A DNA stretch of 60,520 nucleotides, taken from assembly GCF_021162145.1 (NCBI RefSeq), contig NZ_JAGGZH010000026.1, positions 1-60,520 of the forward strand, in the 5' to 3' direction. Position 1 is the first letter of the stretch. Each line of letters begins with the position of its first letter. Below, in pieces: positions 30,717 through 42,328 of the stretch. The notes beneath the pieces are model-generated. The model ran no database searches, was not told the origin of the DNA, and was given only the letters and a program-made list of their open reading frames with translations. Source of the stretch: Thermotoga sp. (lineage in GTDB: Bacteria; Thermotogota; Thermotogae; Thermotogales; Thermotogaceae). Both the position numbers and the translations under genes were made by a program.

Positions 30717-31340
30717 ATGAAGATGATAATAGGAAGAAAAATCGGCATGACGAGAGTCTTTGTTGGTAACGAAGCGGTCCCGGTTACTGTCATAAAAGCA
30801 GGCCCTTGTGTTGTTGTTCAGAGGAAAACAGCTGAAAAAGATGGATACAACGCTGTTCAACTTGGATTTGAAAAAGCAAAAAAGGTGAACAAGCCTCTTG
30901 CCGGTCACTTCAAAAAGTTCGGTGTTGAACCGATGAAGATACTCAAGGAGTTCAGAGTAGACAACCCCGACGAATACGAACCCGGACAGGTTATAAAGGT
31001 CGATATATTCGAGAAAGGGGAATACGTGGACGTTACCGGTTGGTCCAAGGGAAGAGGATTCGCAGGAGCAATGAAAAGATGGGGATTCAGTGGTGGTCCA
31101 AGGAGCCATGGTTCCAAATTCCACAGAGAACTTGGATCCGTCGGTCAACATACTGAACCTGCAAAGATATGGAAAGGCAAAAAAATGCCAGGAAGATATG
31201 GAAACGAGAGGATAACCATCAGAAATTTACAGGTCATAGACGTCGATCCAGAAAATGATCTAATAGCGATTAAAGGTGGAGTCCCTGGAGCGAGGGGCGG
31301 ACTTGTTCTGATCAGAAGCGCCAAAGCCCCGAAAAAGTAA
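30717..31340 (+). CDS. rplC: Ribosomal protein L3
   Basis: 207 residues from the ATG at 30717, just after GGAGGTGTCTTTG. The N-terminus [12 protein letters not shown] and the [10 protein letters not shown]-type loop (here [20 protein letters not shown]) reach toward the peptidyl-transferase centre. An early 50S assembly protein. Confidence 0.96.
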   Translation: MKMIIGRKIGMTRVFVGNEAVPVTVIKAGPCVVVQRKTAEKDGYNAVQLGFEKAKKVNKPLAGHFKKFGVEPMKILKEFRVDNPDEYEPGQVIKVDIFEKGEYVDVTGWSKGRGFAGAMKRWGFSGGPRSHGSKFHRELGSVGQHTEPAKIWKGKKMPGRYGNERITIRNLQVIDVDPENDLIAIKGGVPGARGGLVLIRSAKAPKK

Positions 31341-31360
31341 CAGTGGAGGAGGAATAGAAG

Positions 31361-32068
31361 ATGGCTCAGGTAGACCTTTTTAACGTGAAGGGAGAGAAAG
31401 TCGGTACTCTGGAGATCAGTGATTTTGTCTTCAACATCGAACCGAACTATGACGTGATGTGGAGATATGTGGACATGCAGCTCTCCAACAGGAGGGCTGG
31501 TACTGCCTCTACAAAAACAAGAGGTGAGGTCTCCGGCGGTGGTCGAAAACCTTGGCCACAGAAACACACAGGAAGAGCAAGACACGGATCCATAAGATCT
31601 CCTATCTGGAGACATGGAGGCGTAGCCCACGGTCCAAAGCCAAGAGATTGGAGCAAGAAACTCAACAAAAAGATGAAGAGACTCGCACTGCGATCCGCCC
31701 TGTCTATCAAGTTCAGGGAGAGCAGACTCCTGGTACTCGAAGATCTGAAGTTCGAAAGGCCGAAAACGAGGTCCTTGAAAGAAGTTCTTCAGAATCTTGA
31801 TCTCGCCGATAAAAAAGCTTTGATCGCTCTTCCGTGGAAAGAAGAAGGCTACATTAACGTGAAACTCTCTGGAAGAAATCTTCCAAACGTAAAAGTGATA
31901 ATAGCGGATAATCCAAACAACAGCAAAAATGGTGAAAAAGCGGTAAGAATAGATGGTCTCAACGTTTTTGACATGCTCAAGTACGATTACCTGATTCTCA
32001 CCAAAGATATGGTCTCCAAGATAGAGGAGGTGCTCGGAAATGAAGCAAGAAAAGCTCTCACTGAATGA
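31361..32068 (+). CDS. rplD: Ribosomal protein L4
   Basis: 235 residues. The extended exit-tunnel loop contains [19 protein letters not shown], including the [12 protein letters not shown] signature where macrolide-resistance changes occur. In E. coli L4 represses the S10 operon; whether that applies here is unknown. The 3' end overlaps rplW by 29 bases. Confidence 0.96.
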   Translation: MAQVDLFNVKGEKVGTLEISDFVFNIEPNYDVMWRYVDMQLSNRRAGTASTKTRGEVSGGGRKPWPQKHTGRARHGSIRSPIWRHGGVAHGPKPRDWSKKLNKKMKRLALRSALSIKFRESRLLVLEDLKFERPKTRSLKEVLQNLDLADKKALIALPWKEEGYINVKLSGRNLPNVKVIIADNPNNSKNGEKAVRIDGLNVFDMLKYDYLILTKDMVSKIEEVLGNEARKALTE

Positions 32069-32342
32069 TGTGCTGGTCAGACCCATAATCACAGAAAAAG
32101 CTTTGGGACTCCGGGAGCAAAGGAAATACGTCTTCGAAGTGAATCCGCTTGCGAACAAAAACCAAATAAAGGAGGCAGTGGAAAAAATATTCAACGTCAA
32201 GGTGGAGAAGGTGAACGTCATCAACATTAAACCCAAGCCAAAGAGAAGGGGTATATTCGAAGGAAGGACTCGCAGCTGGAAAAAGGCAATAGTAACTCTC
32301 AAAGAAGGTTATACCATCAAAGAGCTGGAAGGCGAACATTGA
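32040..32342 (+). CDS. rplW: Ribosomal protein L23
   Basis: 100 residues. [14 protein letters not shown] and [22 protein letters not shown] are the classic L23 segments. It sits at the exit-tunnel rim and docks trigger factor and SRP. It starts inside rplD, so translation is probably coupled. Confidence 0.96.
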   Translation: MKQEKLSLNDVLVRPIITEKALGLREQRKYVFEVNPLANKNQIKEAVEKIFNVKVEKVNVINIKPKPKRRGIFEGRTRSWKKAIVTLKEGYTIKELEGEH

Positions 32343-32355
32343 GAGGGGTGAAGTC

Positions 32356-33186
32356 ATGGGACTCAGAAGATTTAAACCAGTTACCCCGGGCAGGCGTTTC
32401 ATGGTAATCTCTGATTTTTCCGATATCACAAAAACGGAGCCGGAAAAGTCCTTGCTTGCTCCTTTGAAGAAGACAGGCGGTAGGAACCATCACGGCAGAG
32501 TAACCGTCAGACACAGGGGTGGAGGACACAAAAGAAGATACAGGATCATAGATTTCAAGAGATACGATAAAGCTGGGATTCCTGCAAAGGTCATGGCTAT
32601 CGAATACGACCCGAACAGATCTGCCAGGATAGCGCTTCTTTTTTACGCGGATGGAGAGAAGAGGTACATCCTTGCTCCGAAAGGTATCAAAGTTGGTGAC
32701 ACGCTCATGAGTGGTCCTGACGCAGAGATAAAACCTGGAAACGCCTTGCCACTGGAGAAGATTCCCGTTGGAACGCTCGTACACAACGTTGAGTTCATTC
32801 CTGGCAAGGGAGGCCAGATTGCGAGAGCAGCCGGGACTTACTGCCAGATTATGGCAAAAGAAGGAGATTACGCATTGTTGAGGATGCCGTCCGGGGAACT
32901 GAGAAAGATCCACGTTAAATGTTATGCAACGGTGGGTATGGTCGGTAATGAGGATCACAAAAACGAAGTACACGGAAAAGCGGGAAGGGTGAGGTGGCTG
33001 GGCAGGAGACCACATGTCAGGGGAGTTGCCATGAACCCGGTGGACCATCCACATGGCGGTGGTGAAGGCAGAGGCAAAGGACATCATCCAACCAGTCCCT
33101 GGGGCTTGCCCACCAAGGGTTACAAGACGAGACGCGGCAAGAAGCCATCTGACAAATTCATCGTCAGAAGGAGAAACGAAGTGTAA
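32356..33186 (+). CDS. rplB: Ribosomal protein L2
   Basis: 276 residues. [28 protein letters not shown] and the C-terminal [14 protein letters not shown] with the conserved histidine near the peptidyl-transferase centre are all present. Essential for subunit joining and peptidyl transfer. Confidence 0.97.
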   Translation: MGLRRFKPVTPGRRFMVISDFSDITKTEPEKSLLAPLKKTGGRNHHGRVTVRHRGGGHKRRYRIIDFKRYDKAGIPAKVMAIEYDPNRSARIALLFYADGEKRYILAPKGIKVGDTLMSGPDAEIKPGNALPLEKIPVGTLVHNVEFIPGKGGQIARAAGTYCQIMAKEGDYALLRMPSGELRKIHVKCYATVGMVGNEDHKNEVHGKAGRVRWLGRRPHVRGVAMNPVDHPHGGGEGRGKGHHPTSPWGLPTKGYKTRRGKKPSDKFIVRRRNEV

Positions 33187-33199
33187 GGAGGTGAATTGA

Positions 33200-33487
33200 G
33201 TGGGTCGCTCTAAGAAGAAGGGCCCCTATGTAGATAGAAAACTCTTGGAGAAGATCAGAAAACTCAACGAAACAGGAGAAAAGAAAGTAATAAAGACCTG
33301 GAGCAGGGCCTCCATGATCATACCCGAGATGGTTGGGCACACGATAGCCGTTTACAACGGTATGAAGCACATACCAGTTTACATCACAGAAAACATGGTA
33401 GGACACAGACTTGGGGAGTTTGCCCCAACCAGGAGATTCGGAGGTCACGCTGACAAAAAGGCGAAAAAAGGCGAATTGAAGAAGTGA
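33200..33487 (+). CDS. rpsS: Ribosomal protein S19
   Basis: 95 residues from a GTG after [24 protein letters not shown] and [16 protein letters not shown] are diagnostic. S19 binds S13 in the 30S head. Confidence 0.96.
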   Translation: MGRSKKKGPYVDRKLLEKIRKLNETGEKKVIKTWSRASMIIPEMVGHTIAVYNGMKHIPVYITENMVGHRLGEFAPTRRFGGHADKKAKKGELKK

Positions 33488-33499
33488 GGAGGGGAACCA

Positions 33500-33979
33500 A
33501 TGAGGCTCCAGATACCGAGGAACGGGCTGAAGCGTTCGCTTTTCCATAGAAAGAGAAAGGAACTTCTAGCTTCTCTTCCGAGGATAGAAGCCAGGGCTGT
33601 TGCAAAGTATATCCGCATTTCTCCAAGAAAAGCGAGGGCAGTGGCGAACACGATAAGAGGAAAGTCCGTTGAAGAAGCGTTCCAGATACTCGCGTTCTCT
33701 CCCAAAAAGGCTGCCAGGATCATCGAAAAGGTCCTGAAATCAGCTGTTGCGAATGCTGAGAACAATTTCGGCCTCGATGCCGATAATCTTTACGTTGCTG
33801 AGTGTTATGTGAACGATGGGCCAAGACTGAAAAGAATCTGGCCCAGGGGACGAGGAAGAGCAGACATAATTAAAAGGAGAATGTCTCATATCACCGTTGT
33901 TGTAAGAGACCGCACCAGGGAAGAAGAGTATAGAAGAGCTCTGGAGGAACTAGAAAAAAAGATATTATCCAAAGAGTGA
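33500..33979 (+). CDS. rplV: Ribosomal protein L22 with N-terminal extension
   Basis: 159 residues. The core ([20 protein letters not shown] to ISHITVVV-type end) is standard, and the tunnel hairpin is recognisable at [17 protein letters not shown]. About 30 extra basic residues precede the core ([18 protein letters not shown]); L22 normally has about 110 residues, so both termini are extended. ATG at 33500 after GAGGAGGGGAACC supports the long start. Confidence 0.95.
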   Translation: MRLQIPRNGLKRSLFHRKRKELLASLPRIEARAVAKYIRISPRKARAVANTIRGKSVEEAFQILAFSPKKAARIIEKVLKSAVANAENNFGLDADNLYVAECYVNDGPRLKRIWPRGRGRADIIKRRMSHITVVVRDRTREEEYRRALEELEKKILSKE

Positions 33980-33988
33980 GGTGATAAA

Positions 33989-34618
33989 GTGGGTCAGAAG
34001 GTGCATCCCCGAGGATTCAGGCTCGGACTGAGCGCCGATTGGCAGGCAAAATGGTTCAACGAGAAAAACTACAAGGAATGGCTCCTCGAAGATGAAGAGA
34101 TAAGGAAGATAATAAAGAACAAGTACTACCACGCTGGAATTAGCGAAGTCTACATAGAAAGGCCCGATGCTGAAAGGGTCAACATCACGGTGAAAACGGC
34201 AAGGCCTGGTATCATCATAGGAAGGAAAGGAACGGAAATTACGAGTTTGAGAGAAGAGCTGGAAAAGAAGTTCAACAGAAGAATGATTATTAACATTGAA
34301 GAAATAAAAACGCCCGAACTCGATGCACAACTTGTTGCTGAATCTATAGCCTCTCGTATAGAAAAAAGAGCATCTTACAAAGTAGCTATGAAAAGAGCCA
34401 TCACAAACGCCATGAGAAAAGGCGCTCAGGGAATAAAGGTGATGGTCGCCGGAAGACTCGGTGGCGCGGAAATAGCGAGGAGAGAATGGTACCTCAGGGG
34501 AAGACTTCCGCTTCAAAAGATAAAGGCGATCATAGACTACGGAACGGCTGTCGCTTGGACAAAGTACGGTACCATTGGTGTCAAAGTGTGGATTTACAAA
34601 GGAGACGCTGATATCTAA
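33989..34618 (+). CDS. rpsC: Ribosomal protein S3
   Basis: 209 residues from a [15 protein letters not shown] at the N-terminus and the KH motif [17 protein letters not shown] are intact. S3 lines the mRNA entry channel and has helicase activity with S4 and S5. Confidence 0.96.
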   Translation: MGQKVHPRGFRLGLSADWQAKWFNEKNYKEWLLEDEEIRKIIKNKYYHAGISEVYIERPDAERVNITVKTARPGIIIGRKGTEITSLREELEKKFNRRMIINIEEIKTPELDAQLVAESIASRIEKRASYKVAMKRAITNAMRKGAQGIKVMVAGRLGGAEIARREWYLRGRLPLQKIKAIIDYGTAVAWTKYGTIGVKVWIYKGDADI

Positions 34619-34632
34619 GGGAGGTAATCACC

Positions 34633-35061
34633 ATGTTGATGCCCAGAAGGGTTAAGTATAGAAAGCAACAGAGAGGAAGGTTGAAGGGAAAAGCAAAAGG
34701 AGGAACTCTCGTTCAGTTCGGTGAATGGGGTCTCAAGGCGCTTGAACCGGCCTGGATAACAGCCCAGCAGATAGAGGCCTGCAGAATAGCAATGATGAGG
34801 GTTATGAAAAGAGCAGGTAAGATTTGGATAAGGATATTCCCCGACAAACCTTACACGAAGAAACCCGCTGAATCCAGGATGGGTAAGGGAAAGGGAAACG
34901 TGGAAGGATGGGTTGCCGTTGTGAAACCTGGAAAGATCCTCTTCGAAATAGCCGGCGTGAATGAAGAAACGGCTCACGAAGCTCTCAGATATGCTGCCAG
35001 CAAATTGCCGATTGCCACGAAGATAGTACCCCGTCATCACATTGGGGGTGAAGCGGTATGA
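34633..35061 (+). CDS. rplP: Ribosomal protein L16
   Basis: 142 residues. [20 protein letters not shown] and the loop [16 protein letters not shown] near the A site are diagnostic. ATG after GGGAGGTAATCACC; stop overlaps rpmC by 4 bases. Confidence 0.96.
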   Translation: MLMPRRVKYRKQQRGRLKGKAKGGTLVQFGEWGLKALEPAWITAQQIEACRIAMMRVMKRAGKIWIRIFPDKPYTKKPAESRMGKGKGNVEGWVAVVKPGKILFEIAGVNEETAHEALRYAASKLPIATKIVPRHHIGGEAV

Positions 35062-35258
35062 AGGCTTCTGAGCTCAGAAATTACACGGATGAAGAACTGA
35101 GAAATCTCCTTGAAGAGAAGAAGAAGCAACTGATGGAGTTGAGGTTCCAGCTGGCTATGGGGCAGTTGAAGAACACCTCACTCATAAAACTGACAAAAAG
35201 AGACATCGCGCGGATAAAGACCATTCTCAGGGAGAGGGAGCTAGGTATAAGGAGGTGA
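35058..35258 (+). CDS. rpmC: Ribosomal protein L29
   Basis: 66 residues, two-helix coiled hairpin ([34 protein letters not shown]). It lies at the tunnel exit beside L23. Start overlaps rplP (ATGA). Confidence 0.95.
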   Translation: MKASELRNYTDEELRNLLEEKKKQLMELRFQLAMGQLKNTSLIKLTKRDIARIKTILRERELGIRR

Positions 35259-35262
35259 AACC

Positions 35263-35601
35263 ATGCCCAGGAAACGAATGATAGGAACGGTCGTGAGCGA
35301 TAAAATGGATAAAACAGTCGTTGTGGCAGTGGAAAGGTATGTGCAGCATCCTCTTTATAAAAAATACATCAAGAGAACCAAGAAGTACCACGCCCATGAT
35401 GAGAAGAACGAATGCAAAGTAGGGGATGTCGTTGAAATAGAAGAGACCAGACCTCTCAGCAAGACCAAAAGATGGAGAGTTGTGAGGATCATAAAGCGAT
35501 TTGAACCTGAGAAAGTTTTGAAGGAAGAAGAGGAGGTCCAGGACGAGCTTGAAGAAATCGAAAGGGAAGTGGTCGAGGAAAAAGGAGGGGCTGAGTCATG
35601 A
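35263..35601 (+). CDS. rpsQ: Ribosomal protein S17 with acidic C-terminal tail
   Basis: 112 residues. The OB-fold core ([40 protein letters not shown]) is normal and would end near residue 83. A tail of about 28 residues rich in Glu follows ([20 protein letters not shown]), unusual for a ribosomal protein. Stop overlaps rplN by 4 bases. Confidence 0.95.
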   Translation: MPRKRMIGTVVSDKMDKTVVVAVERYVQHPLYKKYIKRTKKYHAHDEKNECKVGDVVEIEETRPLSKTKRWRVVRIIKRFEPEKVLKEEEEVQDELEEIEREVVEEKGGAES

Positions 35602-35966
35602 TCCAACAGGAGACCTATCTCAACGTGGCTGACAATTCTGGCGCCAAAAAGCTCAGGGTTATAAGAGTTCTCGGTGGTTTCCACAAAAAGTACGGAACGA
35701 TTGGGGACATTGTAGTGTGTTCTGTCAGGGACGCTATTCCCAATTCCGACGTGAAAAAAGGTGATGTGGTAAGAGCAGTCATTGTGAGAACGAAAAAAGA
35801 GATCAGAAGAAGCGATGGTACTTACATCAGATTCGACGATAACGCGGCCGTTCTCATCGACAAATTCAACGCCCCAAGGGGAACGAGAATATTTGGACCC
35901 GTCGCTAGGGAACTTCGTGAAAAAGGCTTCATGAAAATCGTGTCTCTCGCACCAGAAGTTTGGTGA
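35598..35966 (+). CDS. rplN: Ribosomal protein L14
   Basis: 122 residues, the family length. [19 protein letters not shown] and the end [12 protein letters not shown] are diagnostic. It binds 23S rRNA at the subunit interface and is the RsfS target. Confidence 0.97.
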   Translation: MIQQETYLNVADNSGAKKLRVIRVLGGFHKKYGTIGDIVVCSVRDAIPNSDVKKGDVVRAVIVRTKKEIRRSDGTYIRFDDNAAVLIDKFNAPRGTRIFGPVARELREKGFMKIVSLAPEVW

Positions 35967-35978
35967 GGTGATATGAAG

Positions 35979-36296
35979 ATGAGGATAAAAAAGGGAGATT
36001 TGGTCGAAGTGATCTCTGGGAAAGATAAGGGAAAGAGAGGAAAAGTTCTCAGAGTTCTGCCGAAGGAGAACAAGGTGATAGTCGAAGGTGTGAACATGGT
36101 GAAGAAGCATCAAAGGCCCATCCCTCAACTTCGGGAAGGTGGAATTATAGAGAGGGAAGCACCGATTTATGCCTGTAAGGTCATGGTTGTCTGTCCCGCT
36201 TGCGATAGAAGAACGAGAGTGGGGTACAAGTTTACTGAGGATGGAAAAAAGGTGAGATATTGTAAAAAGTGTGGTGAGATCATTGACAAAGATTGA
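35979..36296 (+). CDS. rplX: Ribosomal protein L24 with C-terminal zinc ribbon
   Basis: 105 residues from the ATG at 35979, eight bases after GAGGTG; the ATG at 35973 is too close to that SD. KOW domain [20 protein letters not shown] followed by [15 protein letters not shown] and YCKKCGEII, a four-cysteine zinc-ribbon-like tail. Assembly-initiator protein of the 50S subunit. Confidence 0.95.
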   Translation: MRIKKGDLVEVISGKDKGKRGKVLRVLPKENKVIVEGVNMVKKHQRPIPQLREGGIIEREAPIYACKVMVVCPACDRRTRVGYKFTEDGKKVRYCKKCGEIIDKD

Positions 36297-36309
36297 GGGA
36301 GGAATCGGT

Positions 36310-36864
36310 ATGAGATTTGAATACGTTCCTCTGAAGGAAAAGTATGAAAAGGAGATTGTTCCCGCTTTGATGAAGGAATTCAACTACAAGAACATCCATC
36401 AGGTACCCAAACTGGTCAAGATCGTTGTGAACATGGGAATCGGAGAAGGCGCCAGAAACTACGATCTCATTGAAAAACACGCGAACGAACTCGCAAAGAT
36501 CACCGGACAAAAACCTGTTGTCACCAGGGCAAGGAAGAGCATATCCAACTTCAAAATAAGGAAGGGAATGCCAATCGGTCTCAAGGTCACCCTCAGGAAG
36601 GCGCTGATGTACAACTTCCTCTATAAGCTCATAAACATCGTGCTTCCGAAGGTGAGGGACTTCAGAGGACTGGATCCGAACTCTTTTGACGGAAGAGGGA
36701 ACTACTCTTTCGGCCTCTCCGAACAACTGGTATTTCCGGAGCTGAGCCCCGATGAAGTGAGAAGAATCCAGGGAATGGACATCACGATCGTCACGACCGC
36801 AAAAACGGATCAGGAAGCCAAGAGACTTCTTGAACTCTTTGGAATGCCTTTCAAAAGAGGATAA
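36310..36864 (+). CDS. rplE: Ribosomal protein L5
   Basis: 184 residues from the ATG at 36310 behind GAGGGAGGAATCGGT; the frame is open upstream but inside rpl[18 protein letters not shown] and [19 protein letters not shown] are diagnostic. It binds 5S rRNA and contacts P-site tRNA. Confidence 0.96.
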   Translation: MRFEYVPLKEKYEKEIVPALMKEFNYKNIHQVPKLVKIVVNMGIGEGARNYDLIEKHANELAKITGQKPVVTRARKSISNFKIRKGMPIGLKVTLRKALMYNFLYKLINIVLPKVRDFRGLDPNSFDGRGNYSFGLSEQLVFPELSPDEVRRIQGMDITIVTTAKTDQEAKRLLELFGMPFKRG

Positions 36865-36879
36865 ATGGAGGTGAGATAA

Positions 36880-37065
36880 ATGGCCAAGAAAGCGATGATA
36901 GAAAGATGGAAGAAACCCAAAAAATACAAGGTTCGTGAGTATACCAGGTGTCATATCTGTGGACGTCCAAGGGCAGTTTATCGAGAATTCGGTCTTTGCA
37001 GGGTTTGCTTTAGAAAGCTTGCCCTGGAGGGAAAGCTCCCCGGCGTCCGGAAGGCAAGTTGGTAA
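36880..37065 (+). CDS. rpsZ: Ribosomal protein S14, type Z (zinc-binding)
   Basis: 61 residues. Zinc-coordinating [20 protein letters not shown] (two CxxC motifs) marks the short zinc form of S14. Ends LPGVRKASW as usual. Confidence 0.97.
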   Translation: MAKKAMIERWKKPKKYKVREYTRCHICGRPRAVYREFGLCRVCFRKLALEGKLPGVRKASW

Positions 37066-37080
37066 GGGAGGGATGGTACT

Positions 37081-37485
37081 GTGTGGAGTGATCCAATTGC
37101 CGATATGCTAACGAGGATCAGAAATGCAAACATGGTTTTCAAAGAATATACCGACATTCCCGCTTCCAATCTCAAAAGAAAGATATGTGAAATCTTGAAA
37201 AGGGAAGGTTTCATAGCCGACTACAAATACATTGAGGATGGGAAACAGGGCATACTGAGAGTCTATCTCAAATACAAAGGTGGTAGAAAGAACAGGGAAA
37301 GGGTTATCCATGGAATTGTCAGAGTTTCACACGCGGGAAGAAGAGTCTACGTTGACAAAGACCACATACCCAAAGTAAAAAATGGCCTTGGAATAGCTAT
37401 ACTCACCACTTCAAAGGGTGTTCTCACGGACAAAGAAGCGCGTCAGCTTGGAGTTGGTGGAGAAGTAATCGCCTACGTCTGGTGA
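37081..37485 (+). CDS. rpsH: Ribosomal protein S8
   Basis: 134 residues from a [21 protein letters not shown] and the C-terminal GGEVIAYVW are diagnostic. It binds the central domain of 16S rRNA and in E. coli represses the spc operon. Confidence 0.97.
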   Translation: MWSDPIADMLTRIRNANMVFKEYTDIPASNLKRKICEILKREGFIADYKYIEDGKQGILRVYLKYKGGRKNRERVIHGIVRVSHAGRRVYVDKDHIPKVKNGLGIAILTTSKGVLTDKEARQLGVGGEVIAYVW

Positions 37486-37498
37486 GGAGGTGTCTTGA

Positions 37499-38053
37499 AT
37501 GTCTCGACTCGCAAAAAAGCCCATAGATATTCCTCAGGGTGTCACCGTTGAAGTGAAGGACAGTACTGTTAAAGTGAAAGGTCCCAAGGGGGAGCTGACT
37601 CAGGAATTTCTCCCTTACGTGAAGATAGAGGTTGAAGATGGGAAAATCTGGGTAAGACCAAACGAGGATCAGGTCAGGAGAAAGTCTGACTGGAGAAAAG
37701 TAAAGATGTTCCAGGGAACTTATTGGTCTCTCGTCAGGAACATGGTAATCGGTGTTACAGAAGGTTACAAAAAAGAGCTTGAAATAGTAGGGATAGGCTA
37801 CAGGGCGCAGCTTCAGGGAAACACCCTCGTGATGAACCTTGGTTACGCACACCCCGTTGTCTACGAGATACCAAGTGACGTGAAAATAGAAGTCCCGGCC
37901 CCAAACAGGATCATCGTCTCCGGCATCGACAAACAGAGAGTAGGACAGGTGGCGGCTGAGATAAGGGCATTCAGGCCACCGAACGTTTACACCGGTAAGG
38001 GTATCAGGTACGTCGGTGAAGTGGTGAGACAGAAGGAAGGTAAGAAAGCATAA
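37499..38053 (+). CDS. rplF: Ribosomal protein L6
   Basis: 184 residues. [34 protein letters not shown] and the [13 protein letters not shown] end are typical. Contacts the factor-binding region of the 50S subunit. Confidence 0.96.
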   Translation: MSRLAKKPIDIPQGVTVEVKDSTVKVKGPKGELTQEFLPYVKIEVEDGKIWVRPNEDQVRRKSDWRKVKMFQGTYWSLVRNMVIGVTEGYKKELEIVGIGYRAQLQGNTLVMNLGYAHPVVYEIPSDVKIEVPAPNRIIVSGIDKQRVGQVAAEIRAFRPPNVYTGKGIRYVGEVVRQKEGKKA

Positions 38054-38067
38054 AAGGGGGTTGTTGT

Positions 38068-38436
38068 ATGATAAAGAAGGAGTCCAGAAACGAGCGAAGA
38101 ATCAGAAGGCACAAAAGGGTCAGAAAGAAGGTCTTTGGTACTCCCGAAAGACCCAGGCTTTGTGTGTTCAGAAGTAACAAGCACATATATGCCCAGATCA
38201 TAGATGACACAACAGGACATACTCTTGTTTTCGCATCCACACTCGATCCCGAGCTGAGAGAGAATCTTCAAAAAACATGGAACGTAGAAGCTGCAAGGAA
38301 AGTAGGTCTTCTCATTGGGAAAAGAGCCCTTGAAAAGGGAATAAAGAAGGTCGTGTTCGACCGAGGAGGATACAAATATCACGGTAGGGTCAAAGCTCTG
38401 GCAGATGGAGCCAGGGAAGCTGGACTCGAATTCTGA
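38068..38436 (+). CDS. rplR: Ribosomal protein L18
   Basis: 122 residues. [20 protein letters not shown] and [20 protein letters not shown] are diagnostic. It binds 5S rRNA with L5. Confidence 0.96.
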   Translation: MIKKESRNERRIRRHKRVRKKVFGTPERPRLCVFRSNKHIYAQIIDDTTGHTLVFASTLDPELRENLQKTWNVEAARKVGLLIGKRALEKGIKKVVFDRGGYKYHGRVKALADGAREAGLEF

Positions 38437-38450
38437 GGGAGGGTGATACT

Positions 38451-38987
38451 GTGGAAACACAGGAGGTCATGAAAGAAATTCAATATGAGGAGTTTGAAGA
38501 GAAGATAATAGAGATCAGAAGAACGTCTAAGGTTACAAAAGGTGGGAAAAATCTCAGCTTCAGGGTCGTCGCTGTTGTTGGAAACAAAAACGGTAAAGTC
38601 GGTCTGGGAATAGGCAAAGCAAGAGAAGTTCCAGAGGCCATTAGGAAGGCTATCTCCGAGGCCAAAAAGAATGTGATAGAAGTTCCCGTAATCAACGGTA
38701 CGATCCCCCACGAGGTGATCGGAAGACAGGACGCTTCTAAGGTGCTTCTAAAACCTGCTGCACCAGGTACGGGTATCATAGCGGGTGGAACGGTACGAGC
38801 AGTCGTGGAACTCGCTGGAATTCAGAACATCCTCACGAAAGCACTCGGGTCCACCAATCCTCTGAACCTCGCGATGGCTACGATAGACGGACTGAAAGAA
38901 CTTCTTGATCCAAGAAAAGTAGCAAAGCTCAGAGACATCACAGTTGAAGAAGTGTACAAAGGTGTGAGGAGGGAGAACAATGCCTAA
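38451..38987 (+). CDS. rpsE: Ribosomal protein S5
   Basis: 178 residues from a GTG after [35 protein letters not shown] and [19 protein letters not shown] are intact. It affects decoding fidelity. Overlaps rpmD by 8 bases. Confidence 0.96.
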   Translation: METQEVMKEIQYEEFEEKIIEIRRTSKVTKGGKNLSFRVVAVVGNKNGKVGLGIGKAREVPEAIRKAISEAKKNVIEVPVINGTIPHEVIGRQDASKVLLKPAAPGTGIIAGGTVRAVVELAGIQNILTKALGSTNPLNLAMATIDGLKELLDPRKVAKLRDITVEEVYKGVRRENNA

Positions 38988-39183
38988 AAAACTGAAAATA
39001 AAACTCGTAAAAAGCCCCATTGGTTACTCGTGGGATCAAAAAGACACGGTGAAAAGACTTGGACTCAGGAGGATGAATCAGGTGGTCATCAAAGATGACT
39101 GCCCTCAAATCAGAGGAATGATCAGAAAGGTCAAGCACCTCGTAGAGGTGGAAGAGGTCGAGGAAGGGGGTAGCGACGCATGA
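38980..39183 (+). CDS. rpmD: Ribosomal protein L30
   Basis: 67 residues. [20 protein letters not shown] and [10 protein letters not shown] are standard; a short acidic C-terminal tail follows. Overlaps rpsE (8 bases) and rplO (4 bases). Confidence 0.95.
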   Translation: MPKKLKIKLVKSPIGYSWDQKDTVKRLGLRRMNQVVIKDDCPQIRGMIRKVKHLVEVEEVEEGGSDA

Positions 39184-39623
39184 GGCTTGAGGACTTAAGA
39201 CCTACTCCCGGAGCCATGAAAAAAAGAAAGAGAGTAGGAAGAGGTCCAGGCTCCGGCCATGGAAAAACGAGCGGAAGAGGGCACAAAGGTCAGAAGGCAA
39301 GAGGAACTGGAAAGGTTCACCCCTGGTTCGAAGGAGGACAGACTCCCCTTCAGAGGAGGCTTCCTAAGAGAGGCTTCAAGAACATAAACAAGAAGGTCTA
39401 CGCCGTTGTGAACGTCAAAGTACTCGAGGAAAAGTTCGAGGCAAATGAGGAGGTCACACCTGAAAAACTCCTCGAGAGAAAGATCGTAAAGGATATGAAG
39501 GACGGTATAAAAATACTCGGAGATGGAGAACTCACCAAACCTCTGACCGTCAAAGCACACGCTTTCAGCAAGAGCGCGTTGGAGAAGATAGAAAGCGCTG
39601 GTGGTAAGGCTGAGGTGATATAA
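39180..39623 (+). CDS. rplO: Ribosomal protein L15
   Basis: 147 residues. [20 protein letters not shown] and [20 protein letters not shown] form the Gly/Arg-rich N-terminal tail. The secY ATG follows the stop directly with no gap. Confidence 0.96.
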   Translation: MRLEDLRPTPGAMKKRKRVGRGPGSGHGKTSGRGHKGQKARGTGKVHPWFEGGQTPLQRRLPKRGFKNINKKVYAVVNVKVLEEKFEANEEVTPEKLLERKIVKDMKDGIKILGDGELTKPLTVKAHAFSKSALEKIESAGGKAEVI

Positions 39624-40919
39624 ATGTGGCAAGCCCTCAGAAACGCTTTCAAAATACCGGAGCTGCGGAGCAGGATAATCTTTACCTTCCTCGCTTTGAT
39701 CGTTTTTAGGATGGGGATCTACATCCCCGTTCCTGGTTTGAATCTGGAAGCGTGGGGGGAAATCTTCAAGAGGATAGCAGAAACAGCTGGTGTTGCCGGT
39801 ATTCTAAGTTTCTACGATGTGTTCACTGGAGGTGCCTTGAGTCGATTCTCTGTCTTCACCATGAGTGTCACACCCTACATTACTGCATCGATCATACTTC
39901 AACTTCTTGCCTCCGTCATGCCTTCATTGAAGGAGACACTCAGGGAAGGTGAAGAGGGAAGAAAGAAGTTTGCAACCTATACAAGACGTCTTACACTCCT
40001 GATAGGAGGCTTCCAGGCGTTTTTCATATCTTTTTCTCTTGCTCGGTCGAACCCCGACATGGTGGCTCCCGAAGTGAACGCACTCCAGTTCATTATCCTT
40101 TCTACCATATCCATGCTGGCGGGAACGATGTTTCTGCTCTGGCTCGGTGAAAGAATCACTGAAAGAGGTATAGGTAACGGTATTTCCGTTTTAATCTTCG
40201 CGGGAATAGTGGCGAGGTACCCTAGCTACGTCAGAAGGGCCTACCTCGGTGGTCTTAACATACTGGAGTGGATCTTCCTGATCGCTATTGCTCTCATTAC
40301 CGTCTTTGGTATCATCCTTGTTCAGCAAGCAGAAAGACGGATCACCATCCAGTACGCAAGAAGGGTTACTGGGAGAAGAGTCTATGGAGGAGCGAGCACT
40401 TACCTACCTATAAAGGTGAACCAGGGTGGTGTGATTCCGATCATCTTCGCGAGCGCTATCGTTTCGATACCATCGGCAATAGCTTCCATGACGAACAACG
40501 AAACACTCAAGACTCTCTTCAGAGCAGGAGGTTTCCTCTATCTGCTTATCTATGGTCTACTCGTTTTCTTCTTCACCTACTTCTACAGCGTTGTGATATT
40601 CGATCCCAGAGAAATATCCGGTAACATCCAGAAATACGGTGGATATATTCCCGGTTTGAGGCCAGGAAGGTCAACCGAGCAATATCTCCACAGAGTGCTG
40701 AACAGGGTCACGTTCATTGGAGCGGTCTTTCTTGTCGTCATAGCGCTTCTTCCGTACCTGGTCCAGGGAGCCATAAAGGTGAACGTTTGGATCGGAGGAA
40801 CGTCTGCTCTGATCGCCGTCGGTGTCGCTCTAGATATAATTCAGCAGATGGAAACACACATGGTGATGAGGCACTACGAAGGTTTCCTCAAAAAAGGTAG
40901 AATAAGGGGGAGAAGATGA
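39624..40919 (+). CDS. secY: Protein translocase subunit SecY
   Basis: 431 residues with about ten transmembrane helices. Conserved segments include [13 protein letters not shown] (TM1), [18 protein letters not shown] (TM2b plug/lateral gate region) and [12 protein letters not shown] at the C-terminus. Central channel of the Sec translocon. It lies between rplO and adk as in many bacteria. Overlaps adk by 4 bases. Confidence 0.97.
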   Translation: MWQALRNAFKIPELRSRIIFTFLALIVFRMGIYIPVPGLNLEAWGEIFKRIAETAGVAGILSFYDVFTGGALSRFSVFTMSVTPYITASIILQLLASVMPSLKETLREGEEGRKKFATYTRRLTLLIGGFQAFFISFSLARSNPDMVAPEVNALQFIILSTISMLAGTMFLLWLGERITERGIGNGISVLIFAGIVARYPSYVRRAYLGGLNILEWIFLIAIALITVFGIILVQQAERRITIQYARRVTGRRVYGGASTYLPIKVNQGGVIPIIFASAIVSIPSAIASMTNNETLKTLFRAGGFLYLLIYGLLVFFFTYFYSVVIFDPREISGNIQKYGGYIPGLRPGRSTEQYLHRVLNRVTFIGAVFLVVIALLPYLVQGAIKVNVWIGGTSALIAVGVALDIIQQMETHMVMRHYEGFLKKGRIRGRR

Positions 40920-41578
40920 TGGCATACCTGGTGTTTCTCGGACCACCGGGTGCTGGAAAGGGTACATACGCGAAGCGGATTCAGGAAAAAGCGGGTATCC
41001 CGCATATATCCACCGGTGACATCTTCAGAGAGATTGTGAAGAAAGAAAATGACGAACTTGGAAAGAGAATAAAGGAGATAATGGAGAAAGGAGAACTGGT
41101 TCCCGACAAACTGGTGAACGAGGTTGTAAAGAGAAGACTTTCAGAGAAAGACTGTGAGAAGGGTTTCATCCTGGATGGATATCCGAGGACTGTGGCTCAG
41201 GCAGAATTTCTCGATGATTTCCTGAGTTCTCAAAACAAGCAGCTCACAGCCGCCGTTCTTTTTGACGTTCCAGAGGACGTGGTTGTCCAAAGACTCACCG
41301 CAAGGAGGATTTGTCCGAAATGTGGTAAGATCTACAACATGATCTCCCTTCCCCCAAAAGAAGATGAAATGTGCGACGACTGCAAGGTGAAACTCGTACA
41401 GAGAGACGACGACAAGGAGGAAACGGTGAGACACAGGTACAAGGTTTATCTCGAGAAGACACAGCCCGTGATAGATTATTACGAAAAGACAGGGTTGTTG
41501 AGGAAGATCGATGGTACCATAGGGATTGACAACGTTGTCTCTGAAGTTCTTAGAATAATGGGGTGGAGTGGTGAATGA
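40916..41578 (+). CDS. adk: Adenylate kinase, zinc-lid type
   Basis: 220 residues. P-loop [24 protein letters not shown] and the lid domain with four cysteines ([15 protein letters not shown]) that bind structural zinc, typical of Gram-positive and thermophile enzymes. Interconverts ATP, ADP and AMP. Start overlaps secY and stop overlaps map. Confidence 0.97.
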   Translation: MMAYLVFLGPPGAGKGTYAKRIQEKAGIPHISTGDIFREIVKKENDELGKRIKEIMEKGELVPDKLVNEVVKRRLSEKDCEKGFILDGYPRTVAQAEFLDDFLSSQNKQLTAAVLFDVPEDVVVQRLTARRICPKCGKIYNMISLPPKEDEMCDDCKVKLVQRDDDKEETVRHRYKVYLEKTQPVIDYYEKTGLLRKIDGTIGIDNVVSEVLRIMGWSGE

Positions 41579-42327
41579 TAAGGATAAAGACACCTTCAGA
41601 GATCAAAAAAATGAGACGTGCTGGAGAAGCGGTAGCTGTTGCTTTGCGTAAGGCAAGGAAAGCTGTTCTTCCTGGAAAGAGTGCTTGGGATGTTGAGAGA
41701 ATCGTTCTGGAGGTCTTCAAAAAGTATGGAGTAAAACCGGCTTTCAAAGGTTACAACGGATACAAATACGCAACTTGTGTTTCGGTCAACGAAGAAGTTG
41801 TTCATGGTTTGCCGTTGAAAGAGAAGGTCTTCAGGGAAGGGGACATCGTATCGATCGACGTAGGGGCGGTGTATCAAGGACTTTACGGAGATGCGGCGGT
41901 CACCTACATAGCTGGTGAAACCGACAAGAAAGGAGAAGAGTTGGTGAGGATAACAAGAGAAGCCCTTGAAAGAGCCATAAGAATCATAAAACCAGGAATC
42001 AGGCTTGGAGACGTGTCCTACTGTATACAAGAATTCGTTGAGTCAGCTGGTTTCAATGTTATCAGGGACTATGTGGGACACGGTGTGGGAAGAGAGCTCC
42101 ACGAAGATCCTCAGATTCCGAACTACGGCACACCGGGGACGGGGATCGTTCTTCGTAAGGGAATGACACTGGCCATAGAACCTATGGTGAGTGAGGGAGA
42201 CTGGAGGGTTATTGTGAAGGACGATGGATGGACCGCTGTGACCGTGGACGGTTCAAGATGTGCTCATTTTGAACACACTGTATTGATTGCAGAGAGTGGA
42301 GTGGAGATATTGACCAAGGAGGGATGA
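41575..42327 (+). CDS. map: Methionine aminopeptidase, type I
   Basis: 250 residues. The five metal ligands are recognisable in [18 protein letters not shown] (two Asp), [12 protein letters not shown] (His), LAIEPM (Glu) and HFEHTVLI (Glu region). It removes N-terminal Met from nascent proteins. Located adk-map-infA as is common. Confidence 0.97.
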   Translation: MIRIKTPSEIKKMRRAGEAVAVALRKARKAVLPGKSAWDVERIVLEVFKKYGVKPAFKGYNGYKYATCVSVNEEVVHGLPLKEKVFREGDIVSIDVGAVYQGLYGDAAVTYIAGETDKKGEELVRITREALERAIRIIKPGIRLGDVSYCIQEFVESAGFNVIRDYVGHGVGRELHEDPQIPNYGTPGTGIVLRKGMTLAIEPMVSEGDWRVIVKDDGWTAVTVDGSRCAHFEHTVLIAESGVEILTKEG

Positions 42328-42328
42328 A

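Noticed and set aside
31145-32302. 385-codon minus-strand frame opposite rplC-rplD-rplW
   Set aside because: It spans three well-supported ribosomal genes on the other strand, with no recognisable domain or start signal.
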